Positions 1 to 10,037 of a stretch of 57,222 nucleotides of DNA are shown piece by piece. Below the pieces are notes generated by a model that was not told the origin of the DNA, ran no database searches, and was given only the letters and a program-made list of their open reading frames with translations. A program made the position numbers and the translations under genes. Each line of letters starts with the position of its first letter. Position 1 is the first letter of the stretch. Origin of the DNA: an uncultured Bacilli bacterium (lineage in GTDB: Bacteria > Bacillota_I > Bacilli_A > RF39 > UBA660); contig CATBQD010000012.1 in assembly GCA_949505625.1 (NCBI GenBank), forward strand, positions 1 through 57,222. Direction: 5' to 3'.

Positions 1-2
1 AA

Positions 3-305
3 AAACAAATTGATAAACTAGAGTTTATGTTTGGAAGGATAAAAGTGTTTTGTAAAGATGACTATTATCCGAAATATGATAGAAATGGTTATGAAATTGT
101 AAGAGATTACTGTACTCAGGATGAGGTTATGGCGAATGTTAAAGTTTGTTGTCCAGTGTGTAAATCAAAAAACATTTTAATTCAAAAAGGTGATGGGCAT
201 AAAATTAATGGAGCAGATTACATTGCTTTAATTTGTCATGATTGTAAAAAAGTATATGGCTTTAGTGATGTTAATTATTATCCTAATTGCTCTAAAGAAT
301 TGTAG
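3..305 (+). CDS. Zinc-ribbon protein, probably 5'-truncated by the window edge
   Basis: The visible part has two CxxC pairs (CCPVC at about residues 42-46 and CHDC at about 70-73 counting from the ATG at 27), the layout of a single treble-clef or zinc-ribbon fold. The reading frame is open upstream of ATG 27 to the window edge, and that ATG has no convincing ribosome binding site. This may therefore be the C-terminal end of a longer gene. I do not recognise the family. It ends about 275 bases before the restriction operon and shows no sign of belonging to it. Confidence 0.5.
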   Translation, partial: KQIDKLEFMFGRIKVFCKDDYYPKYDRNGYEIVRDYCTQDEVMANVKVCCPVCKSKNILIQKGDGHKINGADYIALICHDCKKVYGFSDVNYYPNCSKEL

Positions 306-579
306 ATGGTTTGTATTAAGATGATTGCTAGAAATAGTAGTCATTTTTATATTTGAATAAAAAAGAAGAGAAAAGGAGAAGTTGTATGCATATATGAAAA
401 GTTTTTTTAATAATCCAGATATATATTTTTAGTCTCTAGATTTACTATATATGTATTTTTAATATATTATAAGATAATAAAACCAAAACTGAAAATTTGA
501 GACAAGCTATATCGAAAAATGTTGAAATATAGTATAATTATAAGCAGAAATGTTAAATTTTAAGTTTTGAGGTGTTGTT

Positions 580-2142
580 ATGAATAATAAAAAAGAGTAC
601 GAAAGAGACGAGTTACACAAAGCAATATGGAGAATTGCCAATGATTTAAGAGGTTCGGTTGATGGATGGGATTTCAAACAATATGTGTTAGGATTTTTGT
701 TTTATAGATTTATTTCTGAGAATTTAACTAACTATATTAATAAGTTAGAACCTGATGATAACTTTGATTATGCTAAGTTATCTGATGAACAAGCTGAATA
801 TGGTAGAGAAGAAACTTTAAAAGAAAAAGGCTTCTATATACTTCCTAGTGAACTATTTGAAAATGTAAGAAAGAAAGCCAAAAATGATAATGATCTTAAT
901 GTTACTTTGAATAATATCTTTAATAATATTGAGAATTCTGCTAAAGGTACTGATTCAGAAGATGATATGAAAGGTTTATTTGACGATATAGATGTTAATA
1001 GTAATAAACTTGGTAACACTGTTATTGAAAGAAATGCTAAGTTAGTTAAGATAATAGATTCTATTGGTGATTTACCTCTAGGTAATTATCAAGATAATAC
1101 AATTGATGTATTCGGCGATGCTTATGAGTATCTAATGACTATGTATGCTTCTAATGCAGGTAAATCTGGTGGAGAGTTTTTTACACCACAAGAAGTTGGT
1201 GAATTACTCGCTAAAATTGCTTTGATGGATAAGAAAGAAATTAATAAGGTATATGATCCTTGTTGTGGATCTGGTGGACTACTTCTTAAGTTTGCTAAGA
1301 TACTTGGAAAAGATAATGTCAAAGATGGGTTTTATGGACAAGAAATTAATTTAACTACTTACAATTTAGCAAGAATTAATATGTTTTTACATGATATTAA
1401 TTATAATAAGTTTAATATTGCTAGAGGAGATACTCTAATTGATCCTAAACATTGGGATGATGAACCATTTGATGCAATAGTATCTAATCCTCCTTATTCT
1501 ATTAAATGGGATGGTAAATCTAATCCATTACTTATTAATGATGAGAGATTTGCACCTGCTGGAATACTTGCTCCTGAATCTAAAGCTGATTTAGCTTTTA
1601 CTATGCATATGTTATCTTGGTTAAGTGCTAAAGGTACTGCTGCAATAGTTGAGTTTCCAGGTGTTCTTTATAGAGGTGGTGCCGAGGGTAAGATAAGAAA
1701 GTATTTAATTGATAATAATTTTGTAGATACTGTTATTCAGTTACCTAGTGATTTATTCTTTGGTACTTCTATTGCTACTTGTATTTTAGTGTTGAAAAAG
1801 AACAAGATAGACAATAGTGTATTATTTGTAGATGCTTCAAAAGAATGTGTTAGAAATACTAATAAGAATAAATTATCTGATGAAAATATCAATAATATTT
1901 TAACTTTACTTAAAGATAGAATTGATGTAGAAAATAAAGCTATAGTTATATCTAATGAACAAATCGCTGAGAATGATTATAATATTTCTGTTAATTCATA
2001 TTTAAAAGTAACTGGTGAAGAAGAAATAATTGACATAGTAGAACTTAATAAGCATATAGAAGAAATAGTTGCTAAGCAAGATAAGGTTAGAAAAGAACTA
2101 GATGAAATAATCAGAGAATTGGAGTCTGATTATAATGAGTAA
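580..2142 (+). CDS. hsdM: Type I restriction-modification DNA methyltransferase subunit HsdM
   Basis: N6-adenine methyltransferase subunit of a type I R-M complex. It binds SAM and, with HsdS, methylates the host recognition site. The N-terminal helical domain (residues about 8-130) is typical of HsdM. The SAM motif DPCCGSGG lies near residue 226 and the catalytic NPPY near 304. Its 520 aa match the family. The stop overlaps the hsdS start by 8 bases, so the two are translationally coupled. A TATAAT at 533-538 is the likely -10. Both key motifs are intact, so the methylase looks functional. Confidence 0.97.
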   Translation: MNNKKEYERDELHKAIWRIANDLRGSVDGWDFKQYVLGFLFYRFISENLTNYINKLEPDDNFDYAKLSDEQAEYGREETLKEKGFYILPSELFENVRKKAKNDNDLNVTLNNIFNNIENSAKGTDSEDDMKGLFDDIDVNSNKLGNTVIERNAKLVKIIDSIGDLPLGNYQDNTIDVFGDAYEYLMTMYASNAGKSGGEFFTPQEVGELLAKIALMDKKEINKVYDPCCGSGGLLLKFAKILGKDNVKDGFYGQEINLTTYNLARINMFLHDINYNKFNIARGDTLIDPKHWDDEPFDAIVSNPPYSIKWDGKSNPLLINDERFAPAGILAPESKADLAFTMHMLSWLSAKGTAAIVEFPGVLYRGGAEGKIRKYLIDNNFVDTVIQLPSDLFFGTSIATCILVLKKNKIDNSVLFVDASKECVRNTNKNKLSDENINNILTLLKDRIDVENKAIVISNEQIAENDYNISVNSYLKVTGEEEIIDIVELNKHIEEIVAKQDKVRKELDEIIRELESDYNE

Positions 2143-3313
2143 ATTAGATAAATTAATTAAAGAATTATGCCCTAATGGAGTTATTTTTTATAAAATAAAA
2201 GATATATCAAATGTAACTATAGGCGAATTTGTTCATAAGAACAAGCAATCCGAAGATGGACAATATCCTGTTTATAATGGTGGATCATCAAATACTGGAT
2301 ATTATGATGAATATAATAATGATGGTCATAAGGTAATTATAAGTGCTAGAGGTGCTAATGCTGGATTTGTTAACAGAATTGAGGGTAAATATTGGGCCGG
2401 GAATAGTTGCTATACAATAACTATTAATAATGAAAATGAGATTAATTGGAATTATTTATATCAATATTTAAAAAATAACCAAAACGTGTTGTTGGGTGGT
2501 CAACAAATTGGTAGTATTCCCTCTATCTCTAAAAAACAAGTTGAAGAATTTAATGTTGCTGTTCCACCATTAGAAGTACAAGAAGAAATAGTTAGAATTC
2601 TTGATAAATTCGGCGAGCTAGAAGCGGAGCTAGAAGCGGAGCTAGAAGCGAGAAATAGTCAATATGAGTTTTGGCGTGGGAAATTAATAGATAATTCTTA
2701 TGGAAGTAATGGGAAATTAATAGACTTATTATCTAAACCAATAACCGATGGTCCACACACAACTCCAAAATTAGTATCTGAAGGTATTCCTTTTATTTCA
2801 GCTACTGCCGTACATGAAGGTAAAATACATTTAAGTGATGCACAAGGATTCATAACTAAAGAGTTTGATGATGAGTACTCTAAGAAATATAAGCCACAAA
2901 AATGGGATGTTTATATGGTTAAATCTGGCTCTACAACTGGTAAAGTTGCTATAGTGGATATAGATGCTGATTTTAATATTTGGTCCCCTTTAGCAGCTAT
3001 GCGTACTGATAGTGAGATTACTTCAAAATATTTATATTATCTTCTTCAAACATCTAATGTCCAAAAGCAAGTTGAAAATAGAATGAGCCATGGTTCTCAA
3101 CCTAATCTAAGTATGAGGGTGCTAGAACAGTTTGATGTAAAAATACCATCAATAGAAGAACAGCAACGAATAGTTAATATCTTAGATAGATTTGATAAGT
3201 TAGTTAATGATATTAATGTAGGACTACCTGCTGAAATAGAAGCTAGAAGAAAACAATATGAATATTATAGAAATAAGTTATTGAATTTTCAGGAGTTGAA
3301 TTATAATGAATAA
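2135..3313 (+). CDS. hsdS: Type I restriction-modification specificity subunit HsdS
   Basis: DNA-recognition subunit with two target-recognition domains (residues about 1-155 and 185-360), each followed by a conserved helical spacer. The first spacer has PPLEVQEEIVRILDKF and the second PSIEEQQRIVNILDRF, the usual paired HsdS signature. The central spacer carries a run of three identical 4-residue units (ELEA, residues 161-172) encoded by perfect 12-bp repeats. The ATG overlaps hsdM and the end overlaps the next gene by 8 bases. The recognition sequence cannot be read from the protein by eye. Confidence 0.96.
   Translation: MSKLDKLIKELCPNGVIFYKIKDISNVTIGEFVHKNKQSEDGQYPVYNGGSSNTGYYDEYNNDGHKVIISARGANAGFVNRIEGKYWAGNSCYTITINNENEINWNYLYQYLKNNQNVLLGGQQIGSIPSISKKQVEEFNVAVPPLEVQEEIVRILDKFGELEAELEAELEARNSQYEFWRGKLIDNSYGSNGKLIDLLSKPITDGPHTTPKLVSEGIPFISATAVHEGKIHLSDAQGFITKEFDDEYSKKYKPQKWDVYMVKSGSTTGKVAIVDIDADFNIWSPLAAMRTDSEITSKYLYYLLQTSNVQKQVENRMSHGSQPNLSMRVLEQFDVKIPSIEEQQRIVNILDRFDKLVNDINVGLPAEIEARRKQYEYYRNKLLNFQELNYNE
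2615..2650 (+). repeat. Three perfect 12-bp tandem repeats in the hsdS central spacer
   Basis: The unit GAGCTAGAAGCG occurs three times without mismatch (2615-2626, 2627-2638, 2639-2650), in frame, encoding ELEA x3. In EcoR124I/EcoR124II the equivalent (TAEL)2 versus (TAEL)3 repeat sets the distance between the two half-sites. Gain or loss of one copy here would likewise keep the frame and could change specificity. The parallel is established knowledge; its action here is inference. Confidence 0.85.
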
Positions 3314-4391
3314 TAGTTATAATAATATTGTTGAATTGTCTGAAAAAATAATAGATGAAGGTGCGAATAAAACATTTCTAATATTTGCAAACAATTCTGT
3401 TGGTAAAACTACTCTTTCGAAATGTATTTCTGATTTGAAAGAATTTAATGAATGTTTTTGTTTTAATGCTTTTGTAGAAGAAACATTTAATTGGGTAAAT
3501 GATTTTGAAAATGAAGAATATTATTTAACAATTAATGATTATGACATGTTTATTAGAGATGCAATTATTACAAATGGTTTAGATAATAGAATAAATGAAA
3601 TTTTTAGATCTCTAATTGATTCAAAAATTGATTCTAATTTTGTTATTGAAGAAAATAAAATTAATAAAGTATATTTTTCTTTGGAAACTGGCGATGATAA
3701 AAACATTTCTAATATAAAATTATCAAAAGGGGAAGAGTCATTGTTTATATGGGCAGTATTTTGTACTATTATTGAAATGGCATTGGATGAAAAATTAGAA
3801 GAAAATAATTATTCTGAATTGAATTATATTATTATTGATGATCCAGTAACATCTTTGGAAGAAGAAAAAGTAGTTTCTATTGCTTTATATATTAAAGATT
3901 TGATTTTTTCAAAAATATCAAAAATTAGGGAAAAGAATAACACTATAGGAGTATTAATAGCTACTCATAACAGACTGTTTTACAATGTTTTATTTAATGA
4001 AATAAAAAGGCAAAATAATTGTTTTAGATTGTTTAAAAAGAGCAACAATTATGAATTAATAAGACAAAATGAATCTCCTTTTGGATACCATATTGAGGAG
4101 TTACAGTTAATAAAAAACGCTATTGAATTAGATAATGATATAGAAAAAATTCATTTTAATATGTTTAGAAATATTTTAGAAAAAACTGCATCTTTTTTTG
4201 GTTATAATAGTGATTGGGCAAAATGTTTAAACGATGGAATAAATGAAAAGAAAAAAATTATTAGATTGTTAAATTTATACTCTCATAGTAGATTGTTTGA
4301 CTTGGATGATAAAGTTATATCTGATGAAGAGAAGGAGCTATTTAAAAGATTCTTTAATCAGTTTTTAATTGATTACAAGTGGGAGGTGTAA
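3306..4391 (+). CDS. PrrC-like ATPase / candidate anticodon nuclease embedded in the type I R-M operon
   Basis: ABC/AAA_13-type ATPase of 361 aa. The Walker A-like loop is FANNSVGKTT (27-36, with Ser-Val where Gly is usual). The signature is LSKGEE (139-144), Walker B is IIIDDP (175-180) and the H-loop is ATHN with His221. The C-terminal domain has Arg288, Glu292 and His327. PrrC's reported catalytic triad is Arg320-Glu324-His356, so the R-to-E spacing is identical and the E-to-H spacing is 35 versus 32. The position between hsdS and hsdR is the one prrC occupies in the EcoprrI locus. PrrC is held inactive by the R-M enzyme and cleaves tRNA-Lys when phage disables restriction. The nuclease role here is inference. 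Start ATG 3306 overlaps the hsdS stop. Confidence 0.72.
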   Translation: MNNSYNNIVELSEKIIDEGANKTFLIFANNSVGKTTLSKCISDLKEFNECFCFNAFVEETFNWVNDFENEEYYLTINDYDMFIRDAIITNGLDNRINEIFRSLIDSKIDSNFVIEENKINKVYFSLETGDDKNISNIKLSKGEESLFIWAVFCTIIEMALDEKLEENNYSELNYIIIDDPVTSLEEEKVVSIALYIKDLIFSKISKIREKNNTIGVLIATHNRLFYNVLFNEIKRQNNCFRLFKKSNNYELIRQNESPFGYHIEELQLIKNAIELDNDIEKIHFNMFRNILEKTASFFGYNSDWAKCLNDGINEKKKIIRLLNLYSHSRLFDLDDKVISDEEKELFKRFFNQFLIDYKWEV

Positions 4392-4393
4392 AC

Positions 4394-7300
4394 ATGAATA
4401 AGGAAGTTGGATTAATATCTGAAAACAATGGCTCTACGGTTGTATCATTATATGACGGACTAGTTAGAAAGAATACTAGTTATCAAAGCGAAGCAGAACT
4501 TGAGAATGAATTTATTAAAACTCTAGGAGAACAAGGATATGAGTATCTTCCCCTTGGTAATGAACAAGAATTAATCGATAACCTAAGGAAGAAGTTAGAA
4601 GAATTAAATCATTATACTTTTAGTGATAATGAATGGAAACAACTATTCAATAATTATATTGCTAATAAGAATGATGGCATTGTTGAAAAGACAAGAAAAA
4701 TTCAAAAAGATTATATTAAAAATATTACTTTAGATGATGGGATAAGTACTAAAAATATTAGATTAATTGATAAAGATAATATTCATAACAATAAGCTACA
4801 AGTTATTAATCAATATGTTAATAAGGGTGTAAGAGATAATAGATATGATGTTTCTATCTTAGTCAATGGCTTACCCTTAGTTCATATAGAACTTAAAAGA
4901 AGAGGTAAAACCTTAAGAGAAGCATTTAATCAAATTGATAGATACCAAAGAGATTCGTTTTGGGCTAATTCAGGATTATATGAATATGTACAAGTATTTA
5001 TTATTAGTAATGGAACTTATACTAAGTATTATTCTAATACTACAAGAAATCTACATATAAAGAATAAGAACAATAATATTAAGTCCTCTAATACTTTTGA
5101 ATTTACTTCATATTGGGCGGATCAGAAGAATAATACAATTATTGATTTGATAGATTTCGCTAAAACATTTTGTAGTAAACATACTTTACTTAATATTTTA
5201 ACTAAGTACTGTGTATTTACTTCTAATGAAGAATTAATGGTTATGAGACCTTATCAGATAGTTGCTACTGAAAAAATACTTAGCAAGATAGAGATTGCTC
5301 ATAATTATAAGTGGGCTGGTAGCTTACAAGCTGGTGGCTATATATGGCATACAACTGGATCTGGTAAGACTTTAACTTCTTTTAAAACAGCGCAACTTGC
5401 TACTAATTTAGATTATATTGATAAAGTATTATTTGTTGTAGATAGAAAAGACTTAGACTATCAAACGATGAAAGAATATGATACCTTTGAAAAAGGAGCG
5501 GCCAATTCCAATACATCTACTAAAGTATTAGAGAAACAACTTAGTGATGATAAAGCTAAGATTATTATTACTACTATTCAAAAACTAACACAATTTGTTA
5601 AGAAGAATAATGATCACCAAATATATAATAGTAATGTTGTATTTATCTTTGATGAATGTCATCGAAGTCAATTTGGTGATATGCATAAGATTATTATTAA
5701 GAAGTTTAATAAGTATTATATTTTTGGATTTACTGGTACGCCGATATTTAAAGAGAATGCTAGAAGTCAAGCTGGTTTAATTCTAACTACTGATCAAACT
5801 TTTGGTGAAAAATTACATACTTATACTATAGTTGATGCAATTAAAGATAAAAATGTATTACCATTTAAATATGATTATATCGGAAGGGTAGACATTAAAG
5901 ACGATATAGAAGATGAAAAAGTATATGCTATTGATGTAGAAAAAGCTTTTGATAATAAAATGCGTATTTCTTTGATTACTGGTTATATTATTGCGCATTT
6001 TGATAGTAAGACTAAAGCTGGTAATTATATGTTTAAATCAATTGATAATATATCAGAATTGGTTAAAGATAATAGAAAAAAAGAAATAAAAACTGCGCGT
6101 AGTCTTAATGGATTTAACTCAATATTTGCTGTTGCTAATATTGATATGGCTAAAAAATATTATGAAGAATTTAAAAAACAACCTAATAATTTGAAAATAG
6201 CGCTTATTTATAGCTTTGGAGTAAATGATGCTCTTGATGATGGTTTATTTGATGAAAATAATGAATCAACTGATAGTCTTAATAAATCTGATAGAGATTT
6301 TTTAGAAAATGCTATTATGGATTATAATAAGATGTTTGGTACAAATTGGGATACTTCATCTGATAATTTTCAAAGTTATTATAAAGATGTTTCTTTAAGA
6401 ATGAAAAATAAGGAAATAGATTTACTTATAGTCGCTAATATGTTCTTAACTGGATTCGATGCTAAGACACTTAATACATTATGGGTGGATAAGAATCTTA
6501 AGTATCATGGACTTATACAAGCTTTTTCTAGAACAAATAGAATACTGAATTCAATTAAAGTGGTTGGAAATATAGTTTCTTTTAGAAATTTAGAAAATAA
6601 TTTAAATGATGCTTTAGGCTTATTTGGTGATAAAGATGCATGTGGTATAGTTTTAATGAAATCATATAATGATTATTATTATGGATATACAGATGATCAT
6701 GATAAAGAGGTTCGAGGATATAAGATTCTTGTAGAAGAACTTATTAGTAAGTATCCAGCTGGAATAGCTATTTATAGTGAGCAAGAACAAAAGAATTTTG
6801 TAAAGCTTTATAGTGCTATTCTTAAAGTAACTAATATATTATCTTCTTTTGATGAGTTTGCAGGTAATGAAATATTAGCTCCTAGAGATATACAAGATTA
6901 TCATAGTATGTATCAAGATATCCATGACGAATTTGAAAAAAGAAGAAAAGTTGACGCCGTTGATATTACTGAAGATATTGAATTTGAAATGGAACTTATT
7001 AAGACAATAGATATTAATATTGATTATATTTTAAATTTAGTTAAAAAATATCATGAAAGTAATATGCAAGATAAAGAATTATTGCTTAAAATCAATAAAG
7101 CTATTCTAGCAAGTCCAGAATTACGTAATAAGAGAGATTTGATTGACCAATTTATTACTTCTTTGAATCAGAATTCAGATGTATATAAAGATTTTGAAAT
7201 ATTTATGAATGCTAAAAAGAAAGAAGAACTTGATAGAATTATAAAAGAAGAAAATCTTAATAGTGATGAAACTTATGAATTTATAAGAAAGTCTTTTGAT

Positions 7301-7462
7301 CGAGGTAATATTGAAGAAAATGGAACTGATATTGTTAATATACTTCCTCAAATGTCTAGATTTTCAATTGATAACGATAGAGCTAAGAAGAAAAATATTG
7401 TATTCTCTAAATTATTAGAATTTTTTGATAAATTCTTTAATATATCTAATGACAAGTTTTAA
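4394..7462 (+). CDS. hsdR: Type I restriction endonuclease subunit HsdR
   Basis: Motor and nuclease subunit that translocates DNA and cuts far from an unmethylated site. The N-terminal PD-(D/E)XK nuclease is seen as VSILVNGLPLVHIELKRRG near residues 153-171. The SF2 helicase core has TTGSGKT near 318 and a DEAD-type box DECHRSQFGD near 420. LVANMFLTGFDAKTLNTLW and the following QAFSRTNR correspond to the distal helicase motifs. ATG 4394 is chosen over the upstream GTG 4379 because GGGAGGTG at 4381-4388 is a good ribosome binding site for it. It is the last gene of the operon. Length is normal for HsdR and no frame disruption is seen. Confidence 0.96.
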   Translation: MNKEVGLISENNGSTVVSLYDGLVRKNTSYQSEAELENEFIKTLGEQGYEYLPLGNEQELIDNLRKKLEELNHYTFSDNEWKQLFNNYIANKNDGIVEKTRKIQKDYIKNITLDDGISTKNIRLIDKDNIHNNKLQVINQYVNKGVRDNRYDVSILVNGLPLVHIELKRRGKTLREAFNQIDRYQRDSFWANSGLYEYVQVFIISNGTYTKYYSNTTRNLHIKNKNNNIKSSNTFEFTSYWADQKNNTIIDLIDFAKTFCSKHTLLNILTKYCVFTSNEELMVMRPYQIVATEKILSKIEIAHNYKWAGSLQAGGYIWHTTGSGKTLTSFKTAQLATNLDYIDKVLFVVDRKDLDYQTMKEYDTFEKGAANSNTSTKVLEKQLSDDKAKIIITTIQKLTQFVKKNNDHQIYNSNVVFIFDECHRSQFGDMHKIIIKKFNKYYIFGFTGTPIFKENARSQAGLILTTDQTFGEKLHTYTIVDAIKDKNVLPFKYDYIGRVDIKDDIEDEKVYAIDVEKAFDNKMRISLITGYIIAHFDSKTKAGNYMFKSIDNISELVKDNRKKEIKTARSLNGFNSIFAVANIDMAKKYYEEFKKQPNNLKIALIYSFGVNDALDDGLFDENNESTDSLNKSDRDFLENAIMDYNKMFGTNWDTSSDNFQSYYKDVSLRMKNKEIDLLIVANMFLTGFDAKTLNTLWVDKNLKYHGLIQAFSRTNRILNSIKVVGNIVSFRNLENNLNDALGLFGDKDACGIVLMKSYNDYYYGYTDDHDKEVRGYKILVEELISKYPAGIAIYSEQEQKNFVKLYSAILKVTNILSSFDEFAGNEILAPRDIQDYHSMYQDIHDEFEKRRKVDAVDITEDIEFEMELIKTIDINIDYILNLVKKYHESNMQDKELLLKINKAILASPELRNKRDLIDQFITSLNQNSDVYKDFEIFMNAKKKEELDRIIKEENLNSDETYEFIRKSFDRGNIEENGTDIVNILPQMSRFSIDNDRAKKKNIVFSKLLEFFDKFFNISNDKF

Positions 7463-7644
7463 GAAGTATGATAAAATCTGATTAATAATAGAGAATATTT
7501 CATTTTTGATAATGAAGTATGCTCTATTTTTTATTTTTGAAATTTATTATGAAATAATCTATGAATTAAGTATAAAGCTTTGTTTTAATAAGGAATGGAG
7601 TAAATATATAAAAACTACTTATATAAAAGGAGATGTTCTACGCC

Positions 7645-8334
7645 ATGAATGAAGAAAAAAATATAGAAACAAATGTTGTACAATCAGCAGCAAAGACCCT
7701 TGTTGATTATAATTTAGATACAGCTATTGATTTTGCTGAAGTTGGAATAGATAGTTTTTTAGAAGAATCATTGTTTCGAGAATTACCATTGGTAAAAACA
7801 GTTTATGGTATTGCAAAAACAGGCTTAGCAATTAGAGAAAAGCACTTATTAAAGAAATTTTTAGTGTTTATTAGTCAATTAAATAAAAATGGAATATCTA
7901 GCGAAAACTATCAAAAGTATAGGGAAAAATTAAAAAAGAATGATAAAGTTATACTTAAAGAACTTGAATTTGCTTTAACAATCATAGATAGATATATAGA
8001 AATAAATAAAAATATTATTTTAGCTAATTTATATTTTAATTATATTGATAAAAAAATTAGCTGGGAACAATTTCAGGAATTATCAATAGTTGTAGATAAC
8101 ATTTTCTTGAATGACTTGAATGAGCTTGAAAATATTTACATTAGACGGTCAATGACTATGAACGATATAAAAAATAAAATTAGCTTTAGAAGACTAAAAG
8201 CGCAAAATCTCGTAGAAGAGATTGAAAAAAGTTTAAGAATGCCTGACGGAAGTATTGGTATATATTATAATAAAAACGATTATAAAATAACAGAATTAGG
8301 GAATTTATTATTTAAATATGGATTAAATAAATAA
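7645..8334 (+). CDS. Uncharacterised protein of the defence island
   Basis: I do not recognise this protein of about 229 aa. It has a central amphipathic stretch (residues about 43-75, ELPLVKTVYGIAKTGL followed by a Lys-rich helix), many Ile and Lys residues, and a predicted helical C-terminus. No catalytic motif or clear transmembrane helix is visible. The upstream ATG at 7633 lies within the AAAGGAGATG ribosome binding site, so ATG 7645 is preferred. It stands alone between the R-M operon and the HEPN-motif gene with its own upstream gap, so a defence or regulatory role rests on context only. Confidence 0.55.
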   Translation: MNEEKNIETNVVQSAAKTLVDYNLDTAIDFAEVGIDSFLEESLFRELPLVKTVYGIAKTGLAIREKHLLKKFLVFISQLNKNGISSENYQKYREKLKKNDKVILKELEFALTIIDRYIEINKNIILANLYFNYIDKKISWEQFQELSIVVDNIFLNDLNELENIYIRRSMTMNDIKNKISFRRLKAQNLVEEIEKSLRMPDGSIGIYYNKNDYKITELGNLLFKYGLNK

Positions 8335-8582
8335 TAAAATATTATATGAATTATTAATTCAAGCAATTAAATATGTAATTTTACACTTTCGCTGATATTT
8401 TTAGTAACTTCTCAAAGTAATGAGAATTTACTCGTAGAATTGAGAATCTATTGTTATAATACAATAACACAATTTTATACTTTATTTTTTCTACTAAATT
8501 TATTATAATATAGAGTAAATTAAGCGGTAATATTTTATATTTTTATAATGCTTTTATTGCTATAAGTTTAGGAGGAATATAT

Positions 8583-10025
8583 ATGGATGACAAAAACATT
8601 GTAACATTAGTTCCAAAAGTGAATTCTAGTGATGTGAAATCGACTTTAGAACAAATATGTGTACCATTGACTGAATTTGTTAAATATAATGATTTGCCAA
8701 TAAATAATGTTTTAGCTACAAATGAGGAAAAAAGTAAACTATTTATGACATTTTCAACAGCTATTGATTCTTTGCCAATTGAACAACGCGAAAAATCAGA
8801 ATATTTAACTAAGTTTGTAATTGCAGGTGCGGTTGGCCTGTTTGATGGCGCATTAAACTATTTATGGAATGAAATTATAAAAACGTTAAGAGAAAAAATT
8901 GTTGACTATGATTTAATGTATTTTTATAGTATAGCAGAACAAGTAAATAAAAATTATAAAAGTTTAAAAAATTCAGAGGACTTACAATATATATCAGATC
9001 ATGATTTTTTAGAAATAATAAGAAGAATTGGATTAATAGATGATATTGCATTTCATTCTTTAGATAATATTAATTATTTAAGGAACAATGCAAGTGCTGC
9101 ACATCCTAATGTAAATGAGTTAACTGGTATAAAATTAAGCTCTTTAGTAGAGGATGGAATAAAATATGCTATATTAAGTCAACCTAATCTATCAATGATT
9201 ACCATAAGAACACTGTTTAATAATATATTAAAGAATCAAATTCCAGCTGATGATTTTGATGTTATTGCTGAAGAATTGATAAAATTAAATGAAGTAACAT
9301 TAAATGATTTTGCCAGGTCAATATTTGGTGTATATTGTGATTCAAAAACAGAAGGATTTGTATTAAATAATATTATAGAAATAAGTAGGAGAATTTGGAA
9401 TAACTTAAACGATAACACCAAATATAATATAGGTGCTAAATTCGGTGTTTATAGAGTAAATGGAGATACAGCTCGAAAAGAGAGAGTAAATAAATATTTA
9501 GAAACCGTGGGAGGACTAAATTATAAAGATGATGATAGTATTGTTTCTGAACTAATTGATTTGTTAAATCAGTTAAGATCTGTGCATTTTAGCTTTTATA
9601 ATTTTTATAATGAATATTGTTATGCTAGGGATATAGAAAAATTAATTCCAAAAACAGGCATTCCTAATGCTATAAAAAAATTATTAGTAAAAACAATTTG
9701 TGTATGCTATGCCGGAAATGGAAAAGGATATTTGGAAGGTGTAGATGAAAATGCAGTTGCAATATATGAAAGAATTATTGAACGATTTAGTAATGAAGAA
9801 ATAAAATATTTAATTTTACTTTTTTCAGACAGTGAGTTTACAGTAGAATTTTTTAAATCGAAACCAGATAGAAGAATCCGACAGTTATGTCAAAAGTTAT
9901 TGGATAAGACTAATAACGAAGATCTAAAAGTTGGTTTACAATTAATTATCAATTATCCAAGATTGGACTTAAAAAATTTGCATTTTAGCCAAGATTATCA
10001 GAATTTACTAGCAAAAATTAATTAA
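8583..10025 (+). CDS. Large HEPN-motif protein, candidate RNase of a defence system
   Basis: 480-aa, mainly helical, soluble protein. RNNASAAHPN places Arg167 and His174 in an R-X6-H arrangement with an Asn directly after the Arg, the active-site pattern of HEPN ribonucleases found in abortive-infection and toxin proteins. The C-terminal 200 residues have no recognisable motif. Start ATG 8583 follows a strong TAGGAGG site. It is monocistronic: 248 bases of AT-rich DNA precede it and a hairpin terminator follows. No small antitoxin-like partner is adjacent. The HEPN reading rests on one motif and should be checked structurally. Confidence 0.55.
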   Translation: MDDKNIVTLVPKVNSSDVKSTLEQICVPLTEFVKYNDLPINNVLATNEEKSKLFMTFSTAIDSLPIEQREKSEYLTKFVIAGAVGLFDGALNYLWNEIIKTLREKIVDYDLMYFYSIAEQVNKNYKSLKNSEDLQYISDHDFLEIIRRIGLIDDIAFHSLDNINYLRNNASAAHPNVNELTGIKLSSLVEDGIKYAILSQPNLSMITIRTLFNNILKNQIPADDFDVIAEELIKLNEVTLNDFARSIFGVYCDSKTEGFVLNNIIEISRRIWNNLNDNTKYNIGAKFGVYRVNGDTARKERVNKYLETVGGLNYKDDDSIVSELIDLLNQLRSVHFSFYNFYNEYCYARDIEKLIPKTGIPNAIKKLLVKTICVCYAGNGKGYLEGVDENAVAIYERIIERFSNEEIKYLILLFSDSEFTVEFFKSKPDRRIRQLCQKLLDKTNNEDLKVGLQLIINYPRLDLKNLHFSQDYQNLLAKIN

Positions 10026-10037
10026 TAATAAACAAAA

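Noticed and set aside
306-579. Small gene between the zinc-ribbon ORF and hsdM
   Set aside because: No ORF of useful length with a ribosome binding site was seen. The stretch is AT-rich with a likely -10 near 533 only.
5585-5780. Overlapping 61-codon frames on both strands inside hsdR
   Set aside because: They run through conserved helicase-coding sequence of hsdR, lack ribosome binding sites and have no recognisable composition of a real protein.
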